NCBI GenBank assembly: GCA_016860845.1
Contig: BOKF01000012.1
Coordinates: 62,001 to 126,000 of the forward strand
Reading direction: 5' to 3'
Length of the DNA stretch: 64,000 nucleotides
DNA from: Chloroflexota bacterium
Lineage (GTDB): Bacteria > Chloroflexota > Anaerolineae > 4572-78 > J111
Part shown: one piece after another, positions 42,356 through 50,634 of the stretch
Numbering within the stretch: position 1 is the first letter of the stretch
How the letters are laid out: each line of letters opens with the position of its first letter
Notes under the pieces: model-generated
What the model was told of the DNA's origin: nothing
The model's input: the letters and a program-made list of their open reading frames with translations, nothing else
Databases searched by the model: none
Translations under genes and position numbers: made by a program

Positions 42356-44056
42356 GTGACCAAATCTTTCTCCTATAAATGTACTTCTTGCGGCTACACC
42401 GATGAGTACACAAAGCTAGTGGGAACTTGCCCCGAGTGTGGCGGAGAATGGCTTGAGCTAATCTACAATCTTAATGAAACAGCTTACATTTGGCGGCATG
42501 AACTGCCTCAACGTGACCGCACGATGTGGCGCTACTGGGAGTTGCTGCCCATCCTGGACAAGAAGCACATTGTCTCGATGGGCGAAGGCGGGACCCCTTT
42601 ACTTCGGGCCGAAAATTTGGGGGCGATGTTGGGGCGGCGCAATATCTTTATTAAAGATGAGCGGCAAGGGCCAACCGCCTCGTTTAAGGATAGACAAGCC
42701 TCGCTGGCTATCTCCGTATTAAAAGAAGCCGATATTAAGGAGTTGGTTGTCGCCTCCACCGGAAATGTCGCTATCTCCTACTCCGCCTACTGTGCCCGCT
42801 CCGGGATCAAATTGTGGGCCTTTTTAGACAGTAATGTTCCTCACGAAAAAATGCGTGAGGTGACGCTTTATGGCACCGAAGTCATTAAGGTATCCAGCAA
42901 CTACGATCGCACCAAACAGGTGGCGGCTCAATTTGCCAAGTACCGCAATCTTTTTCTGGACAAAGGGGTTAAAGGAATTTCGGCGCGGGAGGCGATGAAA
43001 ACGCTGGCTTTTGAGATTGCCGAGCAGATAGGCCGGATTCGCGGGGTTGGCTGGGCTGCGCCGGATTGGTACATCCAGGCAGTCAGCGGCGGGATGGGGC
43101 CGATTGGGGTCTGGCAAGGCTTTTATGAATTATATCGCATGGGTCTCATCAAAAAAATCCCCAAATTGGCCATCATTCAGACCGAGGGCTGCGCTCCCAT
43201 GGTCAACAGCTTCCACAAAGGGCTGGAAAGCTGTGAAATTGTCCAAAATCCTGCCAGCATTATCAATGTTCTGGCCACCGGCAATCCCGGTCCCGCCTAC
43301 CCCTACCTGCGCAATCTGGTCCTGACCTACGGCGGCGCCTTTGTCAAAGTAGACGATCAGGCCTCTTTTAGAGCGATGCGGGTGATGGCCCAGATGGAGG
43401 GCCTATCTATGGAACCGGCAGCCGCCGTGGCTTGCGCCGGATTGATCAAAATGGTGCAGGAGCAGTTGATTAGCCCTAACGAGACAGTAGTGATCAATGC
43501 CTCTGGTCACACCTTCCCGGTAGAAAAGCAAATTCTGGAAAACGAAATCGTCAGGAGTCACATTCGGGTCCAGAATCTTGAAAAAGAGGTGGTCGAAGAG
43601 GATAACAAAGCTGAGCCTCGCCAGCGCGCCAGTGAAGCGCTGCCCCAGGAAGGTCTCCTGACCGCGTTACGGCGACTAGATGACCGCGTTCAAAGTATCG
43701 TTATTATCGAAGATGAACTGGATGCCCGCGTTTTGCTGCGCCGTATTTTACAGTACACCCGCAAATATAATATCTTTGAAGCGGCTGACGGCAACAGCGG
43801 CATCAACCTTATCCGCACCGAAAAGCCCGACCTGGTCCTATTGGATTTGATGCTGCCCGGGATAGATGGTTTTACGATTCTGGATATGATGAAAGCCGAC
43901 GTAGAATTGCGTGACATTCCGGTCATTGTCATTACGGCTAAAGACCTAACCAGCAAGGATTATAAACGGCTTTCCGGGCGGGTAGAGTCTCTCCTCCAAA
44001 AGGGCGAGTTTATGGAGGAGGAGTTATTTGAAAGTATTCGTGATGTGCTTAAGTAA
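42356..44056 (+). CDS. Threonine-synthase-like PLP enzyme fused to a response-regulator receiver
   Basis: 566 aa, GTG start 30 nt after the kinase stop. N-terminal zinc ribbon C9-x2-C12 and C25-x2-C28. Fold-type II PLP domain (about 40-400): GEGGTPL, Schiff-base Lys111 in TASFKDRQASLAIS, STGN 134-137, phosphate loop SGGMG 244-248. Known threonine synthases have NPTGSFKDRG and an end motif near TGHG; here these are GPTASFKDRQ and NASGHTFP, so the substrate may differ. After a charged linker (about 400-445) comes a receiver (447-566) with E452/D453, D497, T527 and K549, at exactly the CheY spacings (44, 30, 22). I know of no established threonine synthase with a receiver. Encoded inside a signalling operon, so phospho-control is inferred. 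Confidence 0.92.
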   Translation: MTKSFSYKCTSCGYTDEYTKLVGTCPECGGEWLELIYNLNETAYIWRHELPQRDRTMWRYWELLPILDKKHIVSMGEGGTPLLRAENLGAMLGRRNIFIKDERQGPTASFKDRQASLAISVLKEADIKELVVASTGNVAISYSAYCARSGIKLWAFLDSNVPHEKMREVTLYGTEVIKVSSNYDRTKQVAAQFAKYRNLFLDKGVKGISAREAMKTLAFEIAEQIGRIRGVGWAAPDWYIQAVSGGMGPIGVWQGFYELYRMGLIKKIPKLAIIQTEGCAPMVNSFHKGLESCEIVQNPASIINVLATGNPGPAYPYLRNLVLTYGGAFVKVDDQASFRAMRVMAQMEGLSMEPAAAVACAGLIKMVQEQLISPNETVVINASGHTFPVEKQILENEIVRSHIRVQNLEKEVVEEDNKAEPRQRASEALPQEGLLTALRRLDDRVQSIVIIEDELDARVLLRRILQYTRKYNIFEAADGNSGINLIRTEKPDLVLLDLMLPGIDGFTILDMMKADVELRDIPVIVITAKDLTSKDYKRLSGRVESLLQKGEFMEEELFESIRDVLK

Positions 44057-44122
44057 CTGTTTCTTAGCCAACCCTATTCCATATCCTAACTTAAATTAGC
44101 TCATCAAATTGGAGAAGTTACT

Positions 44123-45442
44123 TTGCCTGAAACTCCCTTGACCAATCCCAAAATACTATATATTGATGATGACTCGCTCAACAGAACCCTGGTCAGAAGA
44201 GTGCTCAGCGGTTATAATTTTGAGGTCATCGAGGCAGCCACGGGTCTGGAAGGATTAACCATTGCCCGCAACGATCCGCCCAACCTGATTCTCATGGACA
44301 TTAATATGCCCGGCCTCGACGGTCATGAAACCACCACCCGGATGCGCACTATCCCGGCGCTGGAGCGCGTCCCAATTATTGCCCTCACCGCCCGCGCCGC
44401 CCGGGGTGAGCGTGAACTGGCCCTGGCGGCCGGCTGCGATGGGTACATTACCAAACCTATTGACATTGATGATTTCCCGCACAAGATCATTTCCTATCTT
44501 AAAGGTCGCCGGGATACCATTTCCAGCGATGAGCGGGAGCTTTATCTGGGCCACTACAGCCATAAACTGGTGGAGCGGCTGGAAGCCAAAGTGCTTGAAC
44601 TGGAAGAGGCGAATGGCCGTTTGCAAAAAATAGACAAGGTCAAGTCGGACTTTATCACAGTAGCGGCGCATGAACTCAGAACACCCCTAACCCTGGTTTA
44701 CGGCTACGCCCGCCTCTTGCAAATGGTTGCCCAGGAATCAGAACAGACTGAGCTTGTTGAGGGAGGCGTGTCTGATTTGGCCGGCAGAATTTACCGTTCC
44801 GTCCAGCGTCTGAACGAGGTGGTGAACGATATTCTCAACATTTCGCTCATCGAAGCTAATGAAATGCGTCTGCAGACAGAAGTAGTCAATCTGGCTGAAA
44901 TCATCAATATGGCCTTGCAAGAGTTAAATCCGGCCAAGAATGGCCGCCAGCTTAACATCTGTATAGATGCCCTGGACACTTTGCCTGACTTTATGGGTGA
45001 CAAAGAACGATTACGCCAGGTTTTTTGGAATATTTTGAGCAACGCCATAAAATATACACCGGATGGGGGCTTTATCTGGGTTAAGGGCTGGCTCAATGGC
45101 TCCGCCCCTGCCGATGCCGAACTACCCGCTTCATCCTGCGCTACTGACGAAGAGGGAATCATCATCTTGGTAAAGGACTCTGGGATGGGGATTGATCGCC
45201 TGGAGCAAAAAGAAATCTTCAAACAATTTTATGTGGTCGGCGATACTTCGTACCACAGCTCCAGCAAAACGGCCTTTGGTGGGGGCGGCATTGGGCTGGG
45301 ATTACCGATCACCCGGGGGATCATCGCTGCGCATGGGGGGCGGGTCTGGGTGGAGAGTGAGGGGCGCAATCTTGCAACCTACCCCGGCAGCAAATTCTAC
45401 GTTTTCTTGCCCTTAAAATCCCCGCCCCAGCAGATGATGTGA
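44123..45442 (+). CDS. Receiver-histidine kinase
   Basis: 439 aa from a TTG at 44123, with GGAG 8 nt upstream and no ATG nearby. Receiver (1-130) with YIDDDSLN, Asp59 (LILMDINMPG), T in ALTARAA and K in YITKPIDIDD. A coiled linker follows, then HisKA with His183 (VAAHELRTPLTLVYGY) and HATPase (FWNILSNAIKYTPDGG, VKDSGMGID, GIGLGLPITRGII). The receiver resembles that of the 25925 protein. It is the last signalling gene of the locus. Its TGA overlaps the GTG of maf. Confidence 0.93.
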   Translation: MPETPLTNPKILYIDDDSLNRTLVRRVLSGYNFEVIEAATGLEGLTIARNDPPNLILMDINMPGLDGHETTTRMRTIPALERVPIIALTARAARGERELALAAGCDGYITKPIDIDDFPHKIISYLKGRRDTISSDERELYLGHYSHKLVERLEAKVLELEEANGRLQKIDKVKSDFITVAAHELRTPLTLVYGYARLLQMVAQESEQTELVEGGVSDLAGRIYRSVQRLNEVVNDILNISLIEANEMRLQTEVVNLAEIINMALQELNPAKNGRQLNICIDALDTLPDFMGDKERLRQVFWNILSNAIKYTPDGGFIWVKGWLNGSAPADAELPASSCATDEEGIIILVKDSGMGIDRLEQKEIFKQFYVVGDTSYHSSSKTAFGGGGIGLGLPITRGIIAAHGGRVWVESEGRNLATYPGSKFYVFLPLKSPPQQMM

Positions 45443-46191
45443 CAGCTTCTCTGGCCTTCTCACAACCGATCATCCTTGCTTCCGGCTCGCCCCGCCGCCA
45501 GGAATTGTTAAAAAGCCTGGGGTTATCATTTCATGTCGTCACACCGGCCCTTCCCTCCACTACAACGCTGGGCCATACGGGTGTAGACGAAACTCCTCTC
45601 CCCGGCGAAACTCCCGCCGCCCTGGTACAGCGATTGAGTCGCCTTAAAGCCGAAACTGTAGCGGTCCACCTGGATTGGCTGGCCCCGTCCCTATCGCGCT
45701 ACCTGGATAAGCCTAAAGGCCAGCTTATCATTATTGCCGCCGATACGGAAGTCGCGTTGGGCCGCCGAATTCTAGGCAAACCGGGCAGCCCGGCAGAAGC
45801 CGTTGAAATGCTCAGGCAGTTACGCCGGCAGAGCCATCACGTCTACAGCGGTTTGACCGTGGCCCTGCTCTCCGCGGATCGAACCAGCAGGTTTGTGACC
45901 CGCTTGCACCGGAGCACCGTCTGGATGCGACCCTACACCGACGCCGAGATTGCTGCCTACGTGGCCAGCGGTGACCCGCTTGATAAAGCCGGGGCCTATG
46001 GTATCCAGAACCAAACATTTGCCCCGGTGCTGCGTTTGGAAGGTTGTTTTGCCAGCGTGATGGGTTTACCTCTCGGCGAGTTAGCCGCAGCTTTTCAAGA
46101 GTTAGGTTTATCGCTGCCCAACATCGCTCCCCACTGCCACACCTACACCAGCTATCCATGCTGCCAGACCAATCAAGCCGATAACAGCTAA
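45439..46191 (+). CDS. maf: Maf-like nucleoside triphosphate pyrophosphatase
   Basis: 250 aa from a GTG overlapping the previous stop (GTGA). Maf landmarks: IILASGSPRRQELLKSLGL, IIAADTEVAL, LGKPGSPAEAVEMLRQL, GDPLDKAGAYGIQ and the C-terminal EGCFASVMGLPL. Maf proteins hydrolyse dTTP/UTP or modified nucleotides to monophosphate and are linked to cell-division arrest. The segment after residue 35 has an insertion (VDETPLPGETPAALVQRLSR, then SLSRYLDKPKGQ) compared with the common 190-200 aa form. It is coupled to the signalling locus, though a functional link is not evident. Confidence 0.9.
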   Translation: MTASLAFSQPIILASGSPRRQELLKSLGLSFHVVTPALPSTTTLGHTGVDETPLPGETPAALVQRLSRLKAETVAVHLDWLAPSLSRYLDKPKGQLIIIAADTEVALGRRILGKPGSPAEAVEMLRQLRRQSHHVYSGLTVALLSADRTSRFVTRLHRSTVWMRPYTDAEIAAYVASGDPLDKAGAYGIQNQTFAPVLRLEGCFASVMGLPLGELAAAFQELGLSLPNIAPHCHTYTSYPCCQTNQADNS

Positions 46192-46256
46192 CAAGTCGCC
46201 GGTTGCCGAGCCGCAGACTGTCTAACGAAATTTGACAACCAAATTCGGTAATGTGT

Positions 46257-46325
46257 TGGAAAGTTGGAGGATTGGAAGGTTGGGTTGTGCCTATTTAGCC
46301 AGCCCTCCAGCCTTCCAATCTTCGA
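46257..46325. repeat. Inverted 8-bp-period repeat
   Basis: GGATTGGAAGGTTGGG-type units (46257-46284) and their near complement (CCTCCAGCCTTCCAATC, 46299-46325) lie in the 248-bp gap between maf and the MFS gene. No gene is seen there. Confidence 0.7.
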
Positions 46326-46439
46326 GCCGGAGGTCCCGTGGGCAGGTTACTACCGATTTTGAAAATCAAAACTCATTAGGCAAAATGATCTGGCTTCTGA
46401 TTACTGGCTACTAAAATACTACTTTCGCAGGAGTTTACC

Positions 46440-47645
46440 TTGACCCCAATAACCCCAGCGGTCTCGCTGCCAGGGAAATTCAAAACATTCTTCGGCATCA
46501 GCCTGCAAGTGATGGGTGTGGTCTTTTTTACCCGGCTTATTCTGGATATCGGCACGCGAGTCGTCTTTCCTTTTATTCCACAACTGGCCGCAGGCTTGGG
46601 CTTGACAGTTGTCGGCTTTAGCTGGCTGCTTTTCATCCGGGGCATCATCGGCGTGGTGGGGCCTGTTTTCGGGGTATGGTCAGACCGGTACGGACGGCGT
46701 AAGGTAATGGCGGTAGGGCTGCTCTTCCAGGCGCTGGGTATGGTCGGCCTGACTCTCTCCTGGCAGTGGTGGGCCATCCTGCCGATGCTCTTTTTTGGGC
46801 TGGGTCTGACCGCCTTTATCCCGCCCCAACAAGCCTACATCAGCGACCAGGTCGCCTACGAGCGGCGCGGCCGGGCCCTGGCGATTGTCGAAGCCTCCTG
46901 GGCCATTGCTGCCATCGTCTTCCTGCCGATTATCGGCTGGTTGATTGACGCCTTTGGCTGGCGTGTCCCCTTTTTCATCGTGTCATTTTTCAGCCTGCTC
47001 GGCGCGCTGGTGGTCTGGCGCTACCTGCCCCCCACGGCGCACCACACCCAAACGAATTTATCGTGGGCAGAAATGCGCCGGCTTTGCCTCAGGCCGAACA
47101 TCCTGGCTTCGATACTCGTCGCTTTGCTGCTTTTTATTACGGTGGATTGTTTTATTTCGGTCTGGGGGATCTGGCTTAGCGCCGATTACGGCCTGGATGC
47201 GGCGGCCCTGGGCCTGGTAGCGACCGGCATCGGGCTGGCCGAGCTGGTCGGTTCGGCTTCGTCCAGCCTGTTTATTGATCGTATCGGCAAGCGGCGCGGC
47301 AGCGGCCTGGGGCTTTTCCTGACGGCGGCAGTTTTATTACTTCTCCCCCTGACCCAGAACTTCTTTTTCCTGGCCGTCGCCACGCTCGTCATTGCCGGCG
47401 CTTTTATCGAGTTCACCATTGTCTCGCTGATCCCGCTCTACTCGGAGCAGGCCCCCGAAGCGCGAGGGACAGTGTTTTCGCTCATTTTGCTGGGCGCAGC
47501 CATCGGCGGGGCCATGGGCACGCCCATTGCCGCGACAGGCTGGGAGAGATTCGGCCTGGGGGGCGTCTGCGCTATTGCCGCCGCTTGTCTTCTGGCTGCT
47601 TTAGTCTTGATGGGGCGCTTTTTGCGAGAAGAGTCGCACCACTAA
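46440..47645 (+). CDS. MFS transporter (drug-efflux-like)
   Basis: 401 aa with 12 membrane segments, TTG start preceded by AGGAG 7 nt upstream. The typical MFS loop between helices 2 and 3 reads GVWSDRYGRRKVMAVG, and the second-half counterpart is SLFIDRIGKRRG. It is probably a proton-driven exporter of small molecules; the substrate is unknown. It stands alone, convergent with the hicB-like/der operon, with only 23 nt between stop codons. Confidence 0.9.
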   Translation: MTPITPAVSLPGKFKTFFGISLQVMGVVFFTRLILDIGTRVVFPFIPQLAAGLGLTVVGFSWLLFIRGIIGVVGPVFGVWSDRYGRRKVMAVGLLFQALGMVGLTLSWQWWAILPMLFFGLGLTAFIPPQQAYISDQVAYERRGRALAIVEASWAIAAIVFLPIIGWLIDAFGWRVPFFIVSFFSLLGALVVWRYLPPTAHHTQTNLSWAEMRRLCLRPNILASILVALLLFITVDCFISVWGIWLSADYGLDAAALGLVATGIGLAELVGSASSSLFIDRIGKRRGSGLGLFLTAAVLLLLPLTQNFFFLAVATLVIAGAFIEFTIVSLIPLYSEQAPEARGTVFSLILLGAAIGGAMGTPIAATGWERFGLGGVCAIAAACLLAALVLMGRFLREESHH

Positions 47646-47668
47646 TGTGGTCTACAAATCTTCCGGCC

Positions 47669-47854
47669 TCAACCCATTGTAGCTACAGCCTCGCCATGTT
47701 CAAGCCGGTCGGCCAGTACCCGCAAAGCCAGGGCTTCCACCCTGGCGATAGCTTGCTGTGCCGTCTGCCCATAAGCAAGGACACCGGGTAATTCTAGCAC
47801 TTCGGCCAACCAGCGCCCGTCTTCTTCTTGTTCATACTCAATAGTAAATTGCAT
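47669..47854 (-). CDS. HicB-like antitoxin-family small protein (orphan)
   Basis: 61 aa. MQFTIEYEQEEDGRWLAEVL followed by LPGVLAYGQTAQQAIARVEA matches the partial RNase H fold of HicB-like proteins. No C-terminal DNA-binding domain is present, and no HicA gene lies on either side. It starts 6 nt after the der stop, and its ribosome site lies within the end of der, so it is expressed with that operon. It could be a solitary regulator or a remnant of a toxin-antitoxin pair. Confidence 0.8.
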   Translation of the reverse strand: MQFTIEYEQEEDGRWLAEVLELPGVLAYGQTAQQAIARVEALALRVLADRLEHGEAVATMG

Positions 47855-47860
47855 CCTGAA

Positions 47861-49246
47861 CTACCCCTTCTCTCCGCGACTCCTGAACACCAGCTTAAGC
47901 GGCGTGCCCAGAAAGCCGTACTGCGCCCGCAGGACGTTCTCCAGGTAGCGCTCATAGGAAAAGTGAACCAAAGTCCGGTCGTTGACAAAAAAAACAAAGG
48001 TGGGCGGGTCAACTCCGGCCTGGGTCATGTAGAAAAATTTGAGGCGCTGGCGCTGCCCCCCTTTGGGCGGATTTTTGGCAATGGCCTCGCGCAGCAGCCG
48101 GTTGAGTTCGCCGGTGGGAATGCGCCGCAGCCGTTCTTCCTGCACCTGCAAAGCCAGCGGCAGCACTTTTGAGACACGCTGGCCGGTTTTGGCCGAAATA
48201 AAGAGCACCGGCACGTAATCGAGAAACTTCAATTCATTGCGGATGCGGGCGGTGTACTCGTTGATGGTGTTGGTCTCCTTCTCGACCAAATCCCACTTGT
48301 TAACGATAACCAGCACGCTCTTGGCTTCCTCCAAAATGTAACCGGCGATATGCGCATCCTGGGCCGTCACCATATCGGTAGCGTCAATCAGCAGTAAGCA
48401 CACGTCGGCCCGGCTGACCGCCTTGAGCGAGCGCAGAAAACTGTACTTTTCGACCCCTCCCTCAATTTTGCCGCGACGGCGGATCCCGGCGGTATCAATT
48501 AAGACCAGGCTCAAGCCCTCGTACTCAATTTGCATATCAATGGCGTCGCGTGTTGTGCCCGGCACATCGGAGACGATAACCCGCTCCTCACCCAGCAGTT
48601 GATTGAGCAGCGACGACTTGCCGACGTTAGGCCGGCCCAGGATGGCGATTTTGATCGCCTCATCCTCGGCCTCGTCTTCGGCCTCGACCGGCGGCAGCGC
48701 CTCGACAATTGCATCCAGCAGGTCGCCGGTGCCCGTGCCGTGCAAAGATGAAACCGGGATGGGATCGCCCAGGCCCAGGGCATAAAAATCTACCGCTTCA
48801 TTACGCCGCTTCGGGTTGTCGGCCTTGTTGACCGCCAGCAAGACCGGCTTATCGGTCCGACGCAGCAGGGCGGCCACATCCTGGTCCGCACTCGTCAGGC
48901 CGGCCTCGGCATCCACCAGTAACACAATAACCTCCGCCTCGGCGATGGCGATCTCGGCCTGTTCGCGGATCTCCCTGAGAAACAGGCGGCTGGCCACACC
49001 GGCCTGAAAGCCGGTCACCTCCCCTTCCCGCTCCCGCAAGGGAGCAGCATCGAACTCCAAGCCGCCGGTATCTACCACGATAAAATCGCGACCGGCCCAA
49101 TCGGCGTCGCCGTAGAGCCGGTCGCGGGTGGTGCCGGCCAAATCTTCGACAATGGCCTTGCGCTGGCCGACCAGCCGGTTAAAAAGGGTTGACTTACCCA
49201 CATTGGGCCGGCCCACCAAAGCAACAATCGGTTTTTGACGGCTCAT
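47861..49246 (-). CDS. der: Ribosome assembly GTPase Der (EngA)
   Basis: 461 aa. Two tandem GTPase domains: first G1 VALVGRPNVGKSTLFNRL with DTGG and NKAD, second G1 IAILGRPNVGKSSLLNQLLG with DTAGIRRRGK and NKWD. A C-terminal KH-like domain follows (about 365-461, RIPTGELNRLL, then FFVNDRTLVHFSYERYLEN). Der acts in 50S subunit maturation. It lies 17 nt after cdaR in the same direction, so it shares the cdaA operon. Confidence 0.97.
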   Translation of the reverse strand: MSRQKPIVALVGRPNVGKSTLFNRLVGQRKAIVEDLAGTTRDRLYGDADWAGRDFIVVDTGGLEFDAAPLREREGEVTGFQAGVASRLFLREIREQAEIAIAEAEVIVLLVDAEAGLTSADQDVAALLRRTDKPVLLAVNKADNPKRRNEAVDFYALGLGDPIPVSSLHGTGTGDLLDAIVEALPPVEAEDEAEDEAIKIAILGRPNVGKSSLLNQLLGEERVIVSDVPGTTRDAIDMQIEYEGLSLVLIDTAGIRRRGKIEGGVEKYSFLRSLKAVSRADVCLLLIDATDMVTAQDAHIAGYILEEAKSVLVIVNKWDLVEKETNTINEYTARIRNELKFLDYVPVLFISAKTGQRVSKVLPLALQVQEERLRRIPTGELNRLLREAIAKNPPKGGQRQRLKFFYMTQAGVDPPTFVFFVNDRTLVHFSYERYLENVLRAQYGFLGTPLKLVFRSRGEKG

Positions 49247-49263
49247 CTAAAACTCTCTTTCAG

Positions 49264-50622
49264 CTATTCTTCATCAGGAACAGGGGTGATTCTTGGGGGC
49301 GGTAGGGTGGGGGTGCTGGTAAGGGTAGGAGAGGGTGTGGGTGTTGGCGCGCTCGGCGTGGGGGTTATTATTGGCGAAACGGGGCTAATCGTCAACTGCG
49401 GATTCAGACTAATGGTAATTTCAATGGTATCGGGCAAGAGCGCCTCCAGCCGCAAATCATCAGGCAAAAATACCGTCGGGCGAACTGTATGAATACCCGG
49501 CTGGAGTCCAAACAGGTCAACTACAACTTTCACATCGTCCGGCTGAAGCGTCTGCAGCCGGGGGATCGGCCCGGATAAAATCACATCGGTTCGTTCGGGT
49601 GAAGCGCTCCAAACATAGTTTGGGTCAATTCCCTGCTGGGTGATGGGCCGCTGTACGGTTTGACCGCTTTCAATGGCGGCGATCTGAACCGTGACCTGCA
49701 CGCCGCCGGCTGTACCACTTTCATTCTCCGCTGAGACAACCGTCACGCCGTCAGGTAGATTCAAAGGAACCGATTGAACAATAGCGGCGGTGGCTTTACT
49801 GACATTGATGGGGGTCGTCTCGATAAAACCGGGGATAGAGCCAAGCACCTGCGGGTTGCCAACAACGGTCAGCCGCGGTGGATTGACCAAAATATTGCTG
49901 ACCCAATACCCCGGCGCTGGTTGCCCGCTGATCACCGCGCTCACCGACACGTCCTTGTAACCAAAACGCTGCTCAATGGGCAAAGTTATCTGAATCTTGG
50001 CCGGCTCCACCTTAAGCCCGTTAATAACCTGCTCATCACGACTGCGGATGGACACATCAGTGGAACGATTAATCGTCTCTTTAGCATTGCGAATAAATAT
50101 CTCACTGACCGCTTTGTCTACCTGCCCAATGAGTGTGGCCGGCCCGGTCACGGTCACGGTGATCGGCGTTGCCGTGGGAGGGCGATTGACATAGCCCAAC
50201 GGCGGCTCATCCATCACGACCGTCGTCACCGTAAGAGCAATGGATTGTTCGGGCTGCACATTGACCCCGACATCCCTGGGATTTTGCTCGACAATTTTCA
50301 CCTGGGGATCGGAAATACCCACCTGAATCGGAACTTCGTTGAGTCCCTCCACCAATTGGGAAAGGTCAAGAACGGCCTTAAACTTGGAGGGGGTCAGGGT
50401 TGCCCAACTACTCTCAGGAGCCAGCAAGCGCAGCCGGACCGTTTCGGGCAGCCTATCGGTTGTCACCAGGCCAGGAGCCGGCGGAATTACCTGGATAGAT
50501 ACGGTCTGCGGATAATCGGCTTCACGCGGCGGATTTTGTTCTCTCACCGCTGCAATCCAGACTAACGTGGCTAGAATGAGGGATAAGATGAGACTGCCCA
50601 GGTTTCTAAAGAAATTTTGCAC
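49264..50622 (-). CDS. cdaR: CdaR-like YbbR-domain protein, regulator of CdaA
   Basis: 452 aa. An N-terminal membrane anchor (NLGSLILSLILATLVWIAAV) precedes about four YbbR repeats outside the membrane (for example PKFKAVLDLSQLVEGLNEVP and LSGPIPRLQTLQPDDVKVVV). The tail is Pro/Thr-rich (about 415-452). YbbR proteins next to CdaA modulate its c-di-AMP synthesis. The gene starts 12 nt after the cdaA stop. The usual third partner glmM is not here; der follows instead. Confidence 0.92.
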   Translation of the reverse strand: MQNFFRNLGSLILSLILATLVWIAAVREQNPPREADYPQTVSIQVIPPAPGLVTTDRLPETVRLRLLAPESSWATLTPSKFKAVLDLSQLVEGLNEVPIQVGISDPQVKIVEQNPRDVGVNVQPEQSIALTVTTVVMDEPPLGYVNRPPTATPITVTVTGPATLIGQVDKAVSEIFIRNAKETINRSTDVSIRSRDEQVINGLKVEPAKIQITLPIEQRFGYKDVSVSAVISGQPAPGYWVSNILVNPPRLTVVGNPQVLGSIPGFIETTPINVSKATAAIVQSVPLNLPDGVTVVSAENESGTAGGVQVTVQIAAIESGQTVQRPITQQGIDPNYVWSASPERTDVILSGPIPRLQTLQPDDVKVVVDLFGLQPGIHTVRPTVFLPDDLRLEALLPDTIEITISLNPQLTISPVSPIITPTPSAPTPTPSPTLTSTPTLPPPRITPVPDEE

Positions 50623-50634
50623 CCTGTGATCCTA

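Noticed and set aside
42356..44056. Simple misassembly joining threonine synthase and a receiver gene
   Set aside because: The linker is in frame, composition is constant, and the receiver resembles its upstream neighbour; it cannot be excluded without reads.
46232..46414. 60-aa frame between maf and the MFS gene
   Set aside because: It is a translation of the inverted 8-bp repeat (Trp/Arg/Pro/Ser rich), with no ribosome site.
47645..47669. hicA toxin gene beside the HicB-like gene
   Set aside because: Only 23 nt separate the stops; the other side is der.
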